Origin: an uncultured Sphingomonadales bacterium
GTDB taxonomy: Bacteria > Pseudomonadota > Alphaproteobacteria > Sphingomonadales > Sphingomonadaceae
NCBI GenBank assembly: GCA_903911985.1
Contig: CAIWFP010000355.1
Location: forward strand, 1 to 6,545
Direction of reading: 5' to 3'
DNA: 6,545 bases
Below the pieces are notes generated by a model. That model made no database searches. It was not told the origin of the DNA and saw only the letters and a program-made list of their open reading frames with translations. This document shows, piece by piece, positions 6,387 through 6,545 of the stretch; positions within the stretch are counted from its first letter, which is position 1; each line of letters begins with the position of its first letter. A program made the translations under genes and the position numbers.

Positions 6387-6545
6387 GTGTCCGACGAAAG
6401 TAACGTCCGTTTCACCGAGCGCGAGGCGCTGTTCTATCACAGCACCATGCGGCCCGGCAAAATCGAGATTATCGCCTCCAAGCCGATGGCGACCCAGCGG
6501 GATCTCTCTCTGGCCTATTCGCCGGGCGTGGCCGTGCCGGTGCAG
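6387..6545 (+). CDS. maeB: NADP-dependent malic enzyme, MaeB type (5' part, runs off window)
   Basis: Only the first 53 residues are present. They contain the highly conserved opening of bacterial malic enzymes of the large MaeB/Tme/Dme group: TEREALFYHS (10-19), RPGKIEI (22-28), KPMATQRDLSLAYSPGVAVPV (32-52, the strongest match). The enzyme oxidatively decarboxylates malate to pyruvate and supplies NADPH and gluconeogenic carbon. Family members of this type are usually about 750 residues, with a C-terminal phosphotransacetylase-like domain that lies outside this window, so its presence and the NADP versus NAD preference cannot be confirmed here. The GTG at 6387 is chosen over the ATG at 6381 on ribosome-binding-site spacing; the two differ by two residues. 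It is divergent from mutS. Confidence 0.88.
   Translation, partial: MSDESNVRFTEREALFYHSTMRPGKIEIIASKPMATQRDLSLAYSPGVAVPVQ

Overview
The window looks like an ordinary chromosomal segment of a GC-rich alphaproteobacterium, most likely from the Sphingomonadales. This placement rests on a cold-shock protein with two cold-shock domains, the tightly packed order argD-argF-hslO, the alphaproteobacterial style of the MutS and malic enzyme sequences, and strong G/C bias at third codon positions. It was judged by eye and not by a database search. I see no mobile element, CRISPR array, tRNA or rRNA, and no sign of recent transfer.

Layout. Bases 1-342 hold the 3' end of a cold-shock protein gene (+). 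A 175-base gap follows, with two hairpins: a 9-11 bp stem, then an 18-bp stem that is probably the cold-shock gene's terminator. Bases 518-3557 are a three-gene block (+): argD (acetylornithine aminotransferase), argF (ornithine carbamoyltransferase) and hslO (redox-regulated chaperone Hsp33). These genes are joined by a 1-base overlap (TAATG) and a 4-base overlap (GTGA), so they are almost certainly co-transcribed and translationally coupled. mutS (DNA mismatch recognition ATPase) lies on the minus strand at 3562-6228, tail to tail with hslO across only 4 bases. After a divergent intergenic region of about 158 bases comes the 5' end of a malic enzyme gene of the MaeB type (+, 6387 to the window end).

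How the genes relate. ArgD and ArgF catalyse two steps of arginine biosynthesis: ArgD makes N-acetylornithine and ArgF converts ornithine to citrulline. Hsp33 shares their mRNA but not their pathway. It is a cytosolic holdase switched on by oxidative unfolding, so the coupling is a genomic association with no evident metabolic logic. MutS and malic enzyme share only a divergent control region, which holds two small dyads. One of them is centred exactly on a GANTC (CcrM-type methylation) site.

I found no convincing new biological system. The points most worth checking are the mutually exclusive pairings possible in the csp-argD gap, the GANTC-centred dyad between mutS and maeB, and the start codons of hslO, mutS and maeB.
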